Shown here one piece after another: positions 31,201-42,574 of a stretch of DNA of 64,000 bases. Source of the DNA: Pyrus communis. Its lineage: Eukaryota; Streptophyta; Magnoliopsida; Rosales; Rosaceae. The position numbers were made by a program, and so were the translations under genes. The stretch lies in NCBI RefSeq assembly GCF_963583255.1, contig NC_084817.1:1679001-1743000 (forward strand), read 5' to 3'. The notes beneath the pieces were generated by a model, which did no database searches, was not told where the DNA came from, and worked only from the letters and a program-made list of their open reading frames with translations. How positions within the stretch are numbered: the first letter of the stretch is position 1; every line of letters begins with the position of its first letter.

Positions 31201-34200
31201 TTTGCCAGGGGGCAAGGAAGTTAAAGTCCAAGTATCATTAGCATGTAAAGCTTGAAGCTCCTCAGTCATAGCACGTTGCCAATTGGGGTCAGTGGCAGCC
31301 TCGGCAAAGGAGGAAGGCTCCACAGTCCGACTGACAGAGTTAATGTAAGAAAAATGCCTGGGAGAGTAACGGTGATAAGAGAGAAAATTACAAAGTGGAT
31401 ATCGCGTACCTTGTGTAGAACCGGGTTGCGAAGTCGAAGATGGGTGGGATGGCAGAATCACCTGCGAGCAAACGTAGTCTTTTAAATAGGGTGGAGGTTT
31501 ATGGGCACGGGAAGAGGTGCGGGGAAGGGGAGGATTGGTAGGTAGTGGGGGGGTAGGGATGTCCGTGGGTAAAAGGGTGAAAGGTAAGGAAGTAGCGGGG
31601 GGGGGGGGGGGGGGAAGGAGGGGATACCGAGAGGGCAGGGGCATGGGGAAGAACGGGTAATGGGGCAGCAAGGGAATCTGTGGGAGGCGTGGAAGGGGAG
31701 GAAGGTGGAGGAGGGTGAGGCGTCGGGGCAGGAAGGGGTGGGTTATATGTAAAGTCCAGAGGGGGTGGGATGGGTAGGGTAGGCGAAGAGGATGGGATAG
31801 GAGGGTGAGAAACGGCATAAGGGAAAGTAGTTTCATGAAAGATGACGTCTCGACTAGTGAAAATGCGGTGATTGTCGAGATCGTAAAGGGTATAGGCCTT
31901 TTGTCCATGAGGATAACCGAGAAAAATGCAACGATGAGCCCGAGGGGAAAATTTGGTGGTGGGAGTGACAGAGGTGGCATATGCCAGACAACCAAAGACG
32001 CGGAAGTGGTCATAAGATGGGGTTTTCGAAAAGAGAACCTCAAATGGGGATTTATGATGGAGAAGACGGGTAGGGAGACGATTGATGAGATAAGTAGCGG
32101 TAAGAACACATTCCCCCCAAAACTTGATAGGAAGATGGGATTGAAAACGAAGGGCGCGAGCGGTTTCAAGAAGATGACGATGTTTTCTTTCAACAACGCC
32201 ATTTTGTTGGGGGGTATAAACACAAGAAGTTTGTAAAAGCACCCCATGATCAGAGAAAAAACTACGAAGAGATAAAAATTCACCACCATTGTCAGTACGA
32301 ATGCATTGGATGGTAGTGCGGAATTGGGTAGTGACATAAGCAAAAAAATCCTTAATTAATTGTTGAGTGTCGGATTTATGTTTCATGAGGAAGACCCACG
32401 TAAAACGAGAAAAATCATCCACAATGGTTAAGAAATAATGAGCACCAGAAAGAGAAGAGGATTGACGATTCGGGCCCCAAATATCACAATGAATTAAAGC
32501 AAAAGGGAAAGTGGATGAAATTGAACTCAAAAGAAAAGGTTGACGAGTTTGTTTTGCCAACGGACAAACATCACAAATATGACTAGAATCAAAAGTGCAA
32601 TTAAGAGAACTAGATGCTAAAGCTTGCAAACGAGTGGAGGAGGGGTGACCAAGACGCCTATGCCAGAGGGAGGAGGGGATGGTAATGATGTTGCAGAGAG
32701 GTTGACGGGTGGGGAGAGAAGAGGTAAGGGCCACAAGGTAATACAGATCGCCACGTCGCTTACCCACACCAATCATCGCCTTCGAAACCAAGTCCTGCAA
32801 AACACACCAAGAAGGAAAGAAGGTTATGGAACACGATAATCCATCTGTAAGTTTACCAACCGATAAAAGGTCCACTCGGAAATTAGGGACACATAAAACA
32901 TCCTTCAAAGTAACTGATGAATTTAAAGGAAGAGTGCCGGTAAAAGTAATGGGAGCGGAAGCACCACTAGGCAAAGAAACAGGCGGCAAATGTGAAGGAG
33001 AGCGATTAACCAAACATGAAGCGGAAGAAGTAATATGATCCGTAGCACCACTGTCAAGAATCCATTGACCATGACGAGAGGTGACAGGTAACAAACCTTG
33101 GGCAAAATCAGTAGTGAGCACGGCATTGGCCTGAGGAGGGGTGGTGGTGTCACGTAGAGCAGCTAGAACATGGGAGTGCTGCTCGGCAGAGAGGTCAGGC
33201 ATGGCAAGCTGCAAGTCATGCAAAGTGGGCTGGGCCCCGTGCACTTGGTGGGTCGCTGGAGTAGAAGATGAGGCGGGGGCCTGGGTGCCTTGCACGTGAT
33301 GGGCTTGGGTGAAATTATGGGGCCGGGAAGCAGAAAACCGTGGCTGCCAGGGAGGACTGGAAGGTGCATGACTGCGGGAAGAACTGGAAGCAGTGGCACG
33401 GCGCGGTGGTCGCCACGGTTGGCCATGGAGGGGACGGCCAACGGGATAGCCATAAAGTTTATGGCAGGTGTCTCGGGTATGATAATCAAAATTGCAGTAG
33501 GTGCAGTGGAGGGGAGGACGAGCAAAGGAGGGACGGGACGGGCCACGAACAGCCATGGGAACGGCAGAGAAAGCTGCCGAAAAAAAATTAGGGCTAGGGT
33601 TATAAACCTGCTCTGTATACCATGTAGAAAAAGGTATGTAGGCTAAAAAATATATTTGTTATTGATACGTGAATGTAGAAAAATGGAAGAGAATGCAAAT
33701 GGAAGAGAATGCTTATTTTTTCATTATGTTTCTCTACAAGATTACAAGGATATATATACATGATACAAGTGTGTAGGTAGGACAAGGTAGCCGTCCTAGT
33801 GTGTAGGTAGGACGGCTGTAGAGGACAAGGTAGCCGTCCTAGTGTGTAGGTAGGACAAGGTAGGACGGCTTGACGACTGTAGGACGGCTTGACGGCTGTA
33901 GGACGGCTAGTGTGAAGGTAGGACAAGGTAGGACGGCTTGACGGCTGTAGGACGGCTTATTCTTCCAATAATAATATTATATACAATTACACAAGGACTC
34001 CAATCATATTCCTTATTTGTCTAACAAGAACAGAGTGTCAGCTGTCGACTACCTAACGTACTCCCTCTCCTCTTTTATCCGGGCTTGAGATGGCCTAGTT
34101 AGGAAGACTTAGAAAAAGACTCTAAAAAAAAAGACATTGAATACTTAGAGTTAGCGGAAAACTTGACACAAAACCAAGCGCAATGACGCTAGTATTCATA

Positions 34201-34697
34201 TAGCCGACCCGACTTAATGGGATAAGTTTTTGTTGTTGTGGTTATTGTCGTCGTAAGAGTATATATGCATGTGAAAAATTTACGTATATTTATGTGTGTA
34301 CCTGAATTGTGAGGTAGCGCCCTATAAAATCCGAAGCCAACACAGAGAAAGTTGCAGATTCAAATATATTTCCACTGTCGTTCCACGTAATAACAGTGCC
34401 GCCTGCCGTTGTGCCACTTATTGTAATAAAGGGTTTGTCCGCAGGGACAGTAATTTTTTCTTTGTAGACTCCAGGGTTAACCTTAACGAACACAAGATCA
34501 ACGTTATTCGACGGCACGGCGTCGATGGCATCTTGTATTTTCTCGTAATCGCCTTTCCCAGTCTGATCCACGGTTATTAGTATTGCCGTGGACCCCTGAG
34601 TTGTGTCTGCTTCTACTTGAGAAATCGCTAGAAGAACATACAACGAAGCCATGACAGAGAAGCACTTGGTCATAGAAGCGCCACAAACAGCCACCAT
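28238..34697 (-). CDS. PME: Pectinesterase (CE8, no PRO domain), intron 1 carries a Copia element
   Basis: Four exons on the minus strand: 34302-34697, 29114-29302, 28616-28854 and 28238-28427, joining in frame to 337 residues. An N-terminal secretion signal is likely (hydrophobic stretch [18 protein letters not shown]). Pectinesterases remove methyl esters from homogalacturonan in the cell wall. Family motifs in order are [14 protein letters not shown] (135-144), YQDTL with Q162 and D163, TDFICG with D184, and LGRPW with R240. The two catalytic aspartates, the second glutamine and the arginine are present. However, the usual QAVAL glutamine is Lys140 and DFIFG is DFICG, so activity may be reduced. 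There is no inhibitor-like PRO region, so it is the short (type 2) class, like Arabidopsis putative pectinesterase 11. Intron 1 is about 5 kb because of a 4.65-kb Copia insertion in the same orientation, whose LTR termination signals might truncate transcripts. Splicing across it needs RNA evidence. Confidence 0.85.
29380..29783 (-). repeat. 3' LTR of Copia element 1
   Basis: 404 bp, one substitution from the other LTR. It contains a minisatellite-like series of gtaggtaggac / gacggctgtaggacggct units from about 29530 to 29712. Confidence 0.93.
29791..33556 (-). pseudogene. Copia polyprotein, gag-truncated, broken at a G-homopolymer
   Basis: Two overlapping frames make up the polyprotein. The first (33556 down to about 31615) begins just before a zinc knuckle of CX2CX4HX4C type ([14 protein letters not shown]), then protease DSGATDH, the integrase HRRLGH..CDVC region, TDNGGEF and [14 protein letters not shown]. 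The second (about 31615 down to 29791) carries reverse transcriptase with [14 protein letters not shown] and RNase H with FCDSDWAG and [13 protein letters not shown], ending next to the polypurine tract. The frames differ by one position, and the switch lies at an 18-base G run (31597-31614, C run on the coding strand) in the Pro-rich linker between integrase and reverse transcriptase. The N-terminal gag domain is absent. The frameshift could be real or an assembly error; loss of gag alone makes it non-autonomous. Confidence 0.88.
33623..34026 (-). repeat. 5' LTR of Copia element 1
   Basis: 404 bp, same length as its partner, starting (minus strand) tgttagacaaataagg and ending ttctaca. The adjoining primer-binding-like site at 33610-33622 reads tggtatacagagc on the minus strand. 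Confidence 0.93.
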
Positions 34698-34737
34698 GGT
34701 CGCAGTTGGAAGATTTTGGATCGGACACCTCTTAAAA

Positions 34738-34855
34738 AAATCAATTAATTAAAGAATGAATGTGTTGAAGTAAATATTATTGAAGAATGTGGAAAAAATC
34801 AATTAAGTAAAGAATGAATGTGTTGAAGTAAATATTGAAGAATGTGGATTGAATG
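34738..34855. repeat. 58-bp tandem duplication in pectinesterase promoter
   Basis: Two adjacent units share tcaatta(a)tt/gtaaagaatgaatgtgtt and gaagtaaatatt..gaagaatgtgg, beginning at 34741 and 34799. They lie 45-155 bp upstream of the pectinesterase ATG, so they may span the transcription start. Confidence 0.75.
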
Positions 34856-35779
34856 TTGAAGAAGATCGATCTTAATTGTTATATAGTAGTCTCAGGTGAA
34901 TGACAGAGGGAGGTGAGGCCGTTTTCTTGGCAATGAAGTTTAAAGATAATTAGAATTAGTCACTTTTTACGTAAACGTGTGGAGGATAGTTGTAAGGAAT
35001 TTCCAGAGTAGCCGGCGGCAGGAGATTTGTACATTGAGACTGAAGAAACAAATGTCTGAAAAATGCGTGAATCTGAGGTGGCTAATCAGGTTAATTTGAT
35101 ATGAAAATGTTGTAATGGCGGCCTAATTAAAGTATTGACGTTACACAAGTCTTGAGGTAGCTTAAGAAGAATAAGCATGTCGTCATTTGTGTGATACTAG
35201 GGTTTATGACCAATTACGTTATTTGAGCAGGCAGCTCAGTTGCTTGGATTTGGAGCTTTGACCATGGCTGCCACCGTTGTAAACTAGGGCTGAAGCCCGG
35301 AACAGGTCCAATTCATAATTCTCACCATGAATTACAAGGCGAATATGCACATCGAAGAAAAACTAACAATAATATATCACTAACATTAATTGCAGAAAAT
35401 AAAGTGATATCGGATTGCATGACTAGTAGAGTGGGTACGTGCATGAAAGGCTCGGTAACTAATGAAGTTATTAGCTACTGAGAGGGCTTTTACACACATA
35501 GCTAACCCAGCACCAATTCTTCGATAACGAGTGGGACCAAATAATTCAATCGGGATAGTTGTTGAACCACACCACAAGTTCCAACAACTACAAAAGCGGC
35601 AAAACAGACAGCAGCAATATTACTGGAAAGACAGTTTCAATATTTCCATACGTAATCCTTTGTATAGGCGTTGAGGTGGACGTATTTTGTGTCTGCGGTC
35701 TTGTTTATTTCGCGGGATTTGTTCCATGTTATGTTGTTACGGTGTCGGATGACTTTCCACTTATGGACAGCTAGTCTGA
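34856..35779. other. Upstream region of pectinesterase gene
   Basis: No gene recognised. It separates the intact pectinesterase from the decayed duplicate and should contain the former's promoter. Confidence 0.5.
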
Positions 35780-36007
35780 AGGTTCATAAATCTTTTCGTA
35801 GTAGACACCAGGTTGGACGGCACAGCATCAAATGGCATCTTGTATTTTAGTGTAATCATCACTGCCGGACTGGTCGGCTGTTATAGAAATTGACGGGGAC
35901 GCCAGAGTTATGCATACTTGAACGGCTTGTGAGAATACAGGCATAAAAGTAAGAAGTTTCAAGGCCATTGAGAAGAAGCCCTTCATCATTCGAAATGTAG
36001 CCACCAT
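35780..36007 (-). pseudogene. Pectinesterase pseudogene fragment (duplicate 5' exon)
   Basis: On the minus strand an ATG at 36007 opens MVATFRMMKGFFSMALKLLT, parallel to the signal peptide of the intact gene (both start MVA and have a CF/FFS..A.. hydrophobic core). It continues with ITADQSGSDDYTKIQDAI, matching [18 protein letters not shown]. One extra T then creates a stop (GCC ATT TGA). After VPSN about ten codons are deleted, rejoining at PGVYYEKIYE. No downstream exons are found. It is a tandem duplicate of exon 1 that has lost function. Confidence 0.85.
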
Positions 36008-36114
36008 GTTCGTAGAGAATCACAGAGATATTTGTAAGATGTTATGTAGGCGCGCGTTGCATGCATGCGGGCGGTGCATATATAGGGCTTCCCATATACG
36101 AGTATAGTAGGAAG

Positions 36115-36288
36115 AGAAATGTTAAGGGAAATCTTTTAAAAGTGAAACTGTTTATGGATTCTTATTAATCTCGTAGTTTAACGTTAATTTTCGTGTCAAT
36201 ATTATAAAACTTTGTGATAAAAACATGAGATAGCAGAGAATCCATGCAAAGTATCACTTTTATAAGAGTCCCCTTAAAATTTCTCATG
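36115..36288. mobile_element. MITE-like inverted repeat
   Basis: The left end gagaaatgttaagggaaatc followed by ttttaaaagtgaaact matches, inverted, the right end agtatcacttttataagagt followed by ccccttaaaatttctc. The agaaatgttaagg(g)a terminus is also seen inside the 17341-18440 repeat, hinting at the same family there. Confidence 0.6.
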
Positions 36289-36774
36289 GTAGGAATACTA
36301 GGTTGGTAATATTTCCATGTATAGAAGGGCAATTAAGTTACCCGCTTCATATCAGTTCTTGATTTGAACGAGTTTGAACTTATAAATGTTTTCCCGATTT
36401 AATTAGTTAGGATTCTGCGTTTGCCTTTGGACGACTCCTTTCTCTTTTGGGAGAGATTTCTGAGTGTGGTAGTTACATGCCATGCAACGTTATTGATCTT
36501 TATTTTGAAATAAAAGATTAATGACAAGGTTGATATGTCACAAACATTTGATATATAGTTAATAATAGATAATAATATTAAATTTTAAGTGAATTCATAA
36601 TTTTACTTGGTGGTGTAATCTGTTGTCATATGTTATTTTCATGAGTAGCATTATATATTTAGACACACGAATTTGACATTGTTGACCAATCTCTAACACA
36701 AATAAATTTCAATACACTACTAATTTAGTAGATCAAAATAGTTTTTTTTCTTCTTCTAGAGAAATAAAATGTAC

Positions 36775-37040
36775 AACAAAAAACCACGAGTACAATAAAA
36801 AAGGAATGCATCCCAAGCCGTCGTTGACAAAGAATGATCCCAAATATAACAATTCTGAATAGAATGACCAAAACTAGTAACAACGTTAGTCAGAGAATTA
36901 CTTCTCTGCAGATGAAAAACTCCGCCAGGTAAGAGACATCTTCCACAATAGTTTTGAGCCTCCAAGGAACGTTACACTTTCTTTGAACAACATCAATGAC
37001 CAATTTCAAATCTCCTTCCACACTAACTTTTTTAAAGCCT
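36775..37040 (-). pseudogene. RNase H-like retroelement remnant
   Basis: The minus-strand reading gives GDLKLVIDVVQRKCNVPWRL, then TIVEDVSYLAEFF, a frameshift, NSLTNVVTSFGHS, and IWDHSLSTTAWDAF. The order matches the C-terminal half of the RNase H-like remnant at 20129-20832 (SKLV..., IIEDIKWLASKF, ADTLAR, VWDYCL...AF). Frameshifts and the missing catalytic N-terminal half make it dead. Confidence 0.6.
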
Positions 37041-40000
37041 TTTCATCTTAATAAATTTGAAGGCATCTCGTAATTAAATCGCCTTAGCAACTGAAATTGT
37101 GTTATGAGAAAAAAAAGCATGCGAAAATCACTTCTATTTTAAATGGCAAATATTTATTGTAGTTCATTTTATCGTGTAGGCTCAAATTCTATCTTCTGGC
37201 CCATATTGTTGTGTATTCCTCCAGTCAGTCCACATGTCATGCACAATAATAAGCATGCATGTCAATAAGAGACCCAAAAAGAAGAGACAACTCCTTGGCA
37301 AAACGACCCTAGTCCATAAATACCGATCCTGCATGAAACCATGTTTGCTAGCTAATAGGAAATAAATTTCAAAAAAAAAAAAAAAAAAAGAGGAACAGTT
37401 AGCAGAAAATCTTGCATAGATGTAGCTGGCATTGCTCCCGATATTTCGAATGTGACAGTGGATTTTATGGAAACCCCGAGGAGGGGGCATGGCAGCCCAA
37501 ACTTTATCCATGTTCGATAATGTTGAGTTGGTTTAGAAATATTTTTAAAATGCTTGAAAGTATTTTTAGTAAAATTGGTTTTTTGGAAGAAATATTAGAG
37601 ATGTGCTTCTTGCATGAAGCTTTTTAAGTGTATTTCTAGGATCTACTTTAATTTTCATTAAGGATCGGTTTCAAAACATTTTCACAAAAACGTTTTCAGT
37701 TATTTTAAAAGCACTTCTAAACGAGCCCTTATATAAAAGTTCTTTTTTTTTTTTTCACACGACATTGTACTATTATATTAAGACGTTACATGATAGTAAA
37801 CTCGTTTTACATAAGTTTTTCTTATGCAAAGATGCCAATCAATTTTATTATTTTTTGTCGAAGATGCCAATCAATTAAATTTGAAGGAAACAAGCTTCGG
37901 TGTATCCTCGTTGGCCGTACCTCCAAGTCCAGCAATCGTCATGGCTACCACTACTTAATAATAACATTTTAGGGCTCCACATTTCAAATCCATGCGATAA
38001 TTGTGGTCTGATTATGGCAAACATTTTTGGTCATATAGTTTGAGGCCTTTTTAAGTACGACTTAAAATGTTTTGGTCACTCCCACTTGTTTCCACTTTGA
38101 CAGTTGGAAGGACTCACTTGTTTGTTTTTAATATGATATATGAAGCATATTAAGAACCTAATTAAACAAGCAGATACTTCTTTTTCCTTTTCCATGATTC
38201 CATCTTTATATATAATCTATACATATTGTAATTACGTAAAGTGGACAAACTTAATTAACTCGCTTATGTTTGTAACCCACATGAAGGCTCAATGGTTGTG
38301 GACGAATTCTAAAGCTTGTATTGCATACTGCACGTTTTGGGTTCGAATGGTGGTTGATGAATCACACGATGGTTGTTAGAAGGATGTTAAAATACCTATT
38401 TGTGTCGTATCAATTCCCAAAAGAGTAGAATATTGTAGCAAAGCTATCGGCTAATCTCATTTTTGTAAAGTAATAAAACTAGCTTATGTTTGTTATAATC
38501 CGAGTACTTGGACTGAAAAATAATTAAGTTGGTGGGTGGAGTGGACCATATGACCAATCATGCCTTCCACCAGCAAAACAAGAGGTTAGATCTCACTAAC
38601 ATTCTACGAATCTATGAGGATAGATATCTTTATCACTTAATTGAGAAATGCTACCGAGAGTTGCTCGCACATGGATTCGTTTATGATTATTTCATCTGCA
38701 AGCAAAAGATGCACACATGCATGATTATCTCTAGCTTTATTAAGGGACTGTCGACACTTGCATCTTTCGAGTTAACTGTTTTAGATCGATGAAGATAAAT
38801 TTATCAGTTGATAATCATCTTCGTGTGTAAAATATTTGTTCATTCTAGTTTCAAAAGATAAAAACTTACTAACAACTGGAACGTTGAAACGGTGAAATTT
38901 TAAGCTAATTAACCACATATTCCATATGTTTGAACGTTTTTTATTTTCAAATTGTAATTGACTTGGAATACTGAGACAATAGCATCTCGTCCCATGACAA
39001 TCTTTCTCCTAAACCTAGCTCTAACTTTTCCGGTGAACTATCTCATCTGAAATTGAAAGACAGGACCTCATCTCTTTCTTCCCTTTCCTTTTCCTCCAAA
39101 ACACCCAACAAAGCAGACCTAATCCAATCCAATGATTGCCCTGATGTTAATTAATTAAATTATTTGCCTAACACGCATTTATCTTTCAGCTCGTTCACTG
39201 TATTTAGAAAACTGAGGCGTGAAATGAAACCCTAGAATGATCAAGAATAAAAGCAGAGATAAAGGCATTAGCACGTGCAAGTATGACTGTTGCTGGTGAC
39301 CTTGCTGACACCGACTCATCCGTCAATATTTCTGGTTTCCCGCCCGGTGCTTCAACTCCAAACACTAAAACTCGTAAACCAGAAAATAATGATTTGGTGG
39401 TGAAGATGAATTTTAAGCACGTATTTTATATTACGTTTTAAATTCGACTCTTGTGAGTTGTGGCGTTGATAAAACACACAAAAGTAACTAAGAAGAAGCA
39501 AATGTCTCTACAAATTTTTTTAATCTCTAAAAAATGAATTGACATGACGGAACTAACCTTTTTTTTTTTTCTTCTGAAAATAAAGAAAGAAAAACTAATG
39601 AAAATGACTTGAAAACTTTGAGTTTTAATCAAAATTACAAAAATGTGTTGTAAGTAAATAGTACTAGGAGTACTTTTTATAATAAAAATGTTATTTTTCG
39701 TTAAAGTGAACAGTACCTAAAGTGTTTTGTTAACTCCTAAGAAAAAAACCACTAAATCTGGTATTAATTTACGACAATATTCCTATATTTACCCAATGCC
39801 ACTAGGCAAACTTTTGGTTGGTTCGGAGCCAAATAATCAATATATAAATCAATTTTCCATTTACCATGCACGCATTGCATGCTTCGGAGTCTCGGACCTC
39901 GGTGCCTTGTGGACCGTTTTTGGAGGGATTTATGAAGATAATATAACTTTATGTATGCTTAACATTGTTGACTCACAATCTATTGTTTAAGATCTAATCT

Positions 40001-40525
40001 ATCTAGCTTTCATTTTTCTTATATACATTTTTTACCATCAACGAGGACATTCCAATGGTCCCCGTTTCATCACGTGCGAAGGCACTACTCGCACTTGTTG
40101 AAAATTGGTGTACTTTCGGCTGCTTGTCGCAAGCTACATGCGGATTACAAGTATGTAAAATAAAGTTGTTTTAATTATAGTATGACTAGTGCATGTCTCT
40201 ATTTGATTGCAGGAGTTATCGTGTTCAATTTGTGTAGATGCGAAATGATAAATATTTTTGTTGTGTTCGATACGTGACTAATCATATAAGGTTTATTAAT
40301 CTTTAATATATGGTATCATTTCATGTCTTAAATGATTTGAAGATATATAAGTCCTAATTACACCACAACAAAACAGCCATTTAGCAAAGAATAAATATCC
40401 TTAAAAAAAAAGGTATTTATGAAAATATAAAATTACAGCAGTTTGCCAATATGTAGTGGGTTAGTAGTTACAAAAAGCTAAGAACATACAGCCCTATGAG
40501 AAGATCTTACCACTGCGGGAAATGA

Positions 40526-40748
40526 GAGAGGATACTTGCCGGATTCTCTTTGTAAGGATTTCAGGGATTTTTCCATCACATCCGTTCATCGTATATCGTG
40601 CGGTCAATTTTTGTCAGGTACTGTTTATATTCAATTTTAAATAAAAAAATTTACAATAATTTCTGACTGCACGATGTACTATGAACGTATGTGACTTGAG
40701 GCTCCCCGAGATCCTCACAATGACGATCCGGCGAGGATCCTCACTCAT
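40526..40748. mobile_element. MITE with gaggat..gccggat termini
   Basis: The left end gagaggatacttgccggatt and right end atccggcgaggatcctcact are inverted repeats. Inner arms catccgttcatcgtatatcg and tgcacgatgtactatgaacg continue the pairing. Near-identical 9-base flanks gggaaatga / gggaaatta could be the target-site duplication. The inner core is shared with 49416-49604. Confidence 0.65.
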
Positions 40749-41134
40749 GGGAAATTAGTTTTTTTTTTCTTTTTTTTTCTTTCAGAAGATTAATTAAGGC
40801 AACGTGTGGTAATTAAGTTGACGAAGTGTACACATGGAAAATAAAAATTAAATAGACAAAAATATTTTTTTAGTTATTTAATAAATTTTTATAGACATGA
40901 TTTTCAAATGAAAGTTAAGAAATTAAACAGTTCTAGTTATAATATTTATAAGTAGAAGATCTTATATTTGACTTTTATAAATAAAGAGTTCGATAATAAA
41001 TTATTATCGGCCCATTGTATAGTTTAATTAACTTTTATTCTCATGCTATCATGTAAAAATGGATTTGACTTCAATACTTATATGTATTGAATACAATCAC
41101 ATTATGTTCAAATACTAGTTGTATGAAAGGTAAT

Positions 41135-41262
41135 ACTATCCACACACCTATTTTTATCTCATATACACTTTTGTTAATTTTTGTCCATTAATCTTCTTCA
41201 ATCCATTCATTCTGATGATCGAAAATTAATAGGTGTGTATGAGAGGTAAAAATAAATGCGTG
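41135..41262. mobile_element. MITE, same family as in gamma-CA intron 1
   Basis: The left arm cacacacctatttttatctc and right arm gagaggtaaaaataaatgcg are inverted repeats. The core contains cttcaatccattcattctgatgatc, matching cttcaattcatcctatctgatggcc at 3755-3780. Confidence 0.65.
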
Positions 41263-41540
41263 AATAACACAACTGTTGTGTAAAATATATATATTCATAG
41301 AAATTATATATGAGCGTGGATAACGATTGTATTAAATAAAATAATAATATTCTTGTGTAGCACAATGTTCTCGTAAGAAAATCAGACAGACGCGACCGTA
41401 GGATAGGTACCCGGTTAAAAGAACGGCCACAAACAGATCTTCCAACAAAGCGGGGCCCATCGCAACGGAGGCTGAAGCAAGCGTGTGGGCGCACACGTGG
41501 AAGTGGGGCCCCAGTAGTTTAACCGGCAAAAAATAGAAGT

Positions 41541-42574
41541 TGGTTACGAAAAAGGGAGCAGAGGCGTTTTATAGAGCGGGATTCCAACCCCCTCTTCCAG
41601 AAGAGAACAGCTTTTCGGCTGAGAGAGAGAGAGACGGTCAGGTGTTGGTGGCGGCGCACGGTGGTTGAGGTGGTGGTTGTAGTGGCACGACTCGTCGCCT
41701 GCTGCTGCAACCAACTGTGAACAACCGCAATCTCCACGGCATTTCAAATTAAATTAAATTTCAATTTTCATTTGGATAATTTTATGTTTTAAAATTCAGA
41801 AATTGAAAATATCAGCTTCTTTGGCGTTGTTCGTTTTGGCCTCGCCGATATGGTCAATAGTATATGAGTATATACCCTCTCTCTCTCCTCTCTCACTTTC
41901 TCTCTCTAAAGCTTTTGTATTTGTGGGCGACATTGGTGATTTCCTAGAAGCCTCCAAAAATCCCCACGCGCATTTGCCTCCTCCCCTGCTGGTACATTCT
42001 CTCCTAGAAGCCTCCAGAAATCCCCACGCGCATTTGCCTCCTCCCCTACTGGTACATTCTCTCTCTCTCTCTAAACTGAATCTTTGAGCTTCTTCAAGCG
42101 ATCCGGATTTTAAGTGTTTTGGTAGGATCTCGACTTTTTGCAATTTTTTTCTATCATTTTTTCATGCGATTTCAGGTTCGGAATGTGAAGAAATTCGATT
42201 TTTTGTGTAAATTTCGAGTATTTAATTTGATTTTTTCTGTTTTATGATGCACATTGTTCTTAATTCTTAGCATTTTCGTCGATCAAATTTCAATACTTTT
42301 ATGTTAAATGAGTGATTGTTGTGATGCAACCAGAAAATAATTCAAATTTTGCAGGATTTTTTTTATGAAGAAAACTTTCCACTGAAAAAAAAAAAAAAAA
42401 CAAACCGATCTCCTAAAAATTTATTTTTTATGATTGTGATGTTCTTAGAATTTGATTTTATAGATTCTTATGGAAGCTTTTCGTATAATTAGATCTGCGA
42501 AATTACGAAAATATATCAGCTACAACATTTGAATTGTGATCATAGTTGTTGTGGAAATACTATTAGAGTGAGTG
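41541..42574. promoter_or_regulatory. Promoter / 5' leader region of Tubby-like gene
   Basis: Contains a GA microsatellite (41620-41632), a CT-rich stretch (41877-41908) and a 60-bp tandem duplication (41941-42060). Low-complexity open frames exist but no family match. A leader intron is possible (ggtaggatctc near 42120 as donor), but I could not fix its acceptor. Confidence 0.45.
41941..42060. repeat. 60-bp tandem duplication upstream of Tubby-like gene
   Basis: The units 41941-42000 and 42001-42060 match except for three substitutions. Each contains cctagaagcctcca, ccccacgcgcatttgcctcc and ggtacattct. They probably lie in the 5' UTR or proximal promoter. Confidence 0.85.

Larger units (their letters stand above)
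29380..34026 (-). mobile_element. Copia LTR retrotransposon, young, gag-deleted and frameshifted
   Basis: Complete boundaries: 404-bp LTRs at 29380-29783 and 33623-34026, 5-bp target-site duplication agaac (29375-29379 and 34027-34031), LTR ends TG...CA. By my reading the LTRs differ at a single base (gtgtgtaggt versus gtgtgaaggt), so insertion was very recent. The element is on the minus strand: the 5' LTR is at 33623-34026, the tRNA-iMet-type primer site follows it (tggtatacagagc, with one extra base), and the polypurine tract ttgagggggag precedes the 3' LTR. The internal region is only about 3.84 kb because most of gag is missing. It lies in intron 1 of the pectinesterase gene, same orientation. 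Confidence 0.95.
36008..41540. other. Gene-poor intergenic region with MITEs and a retroelement remnant
   Basis: No functional gene is supported. Recognised content is a MITE at 36115-36288, an RNase H remnant at 36775-37040, a MITE at 40526-40748 and a MITE at 41135-41262. Between about 37050 and 40500 I see only AT-rich sequence and short open frames without motifs. Confidence 0.6.

Noticed and set aside
29791..32343. Treating the whole 850-codon frame as one retroelement protein
   Set aside because: Its first roughly 240 codons (above about 31615) are an out-of-frame shadow of integrase; real RT coding begins near the G-run.
38529..38792. 87-codon plus-strand frame in the gene-poor region
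   Set aside because: Begins reasonably, but no recognisable domain, no exon partners and no homology inside the window.
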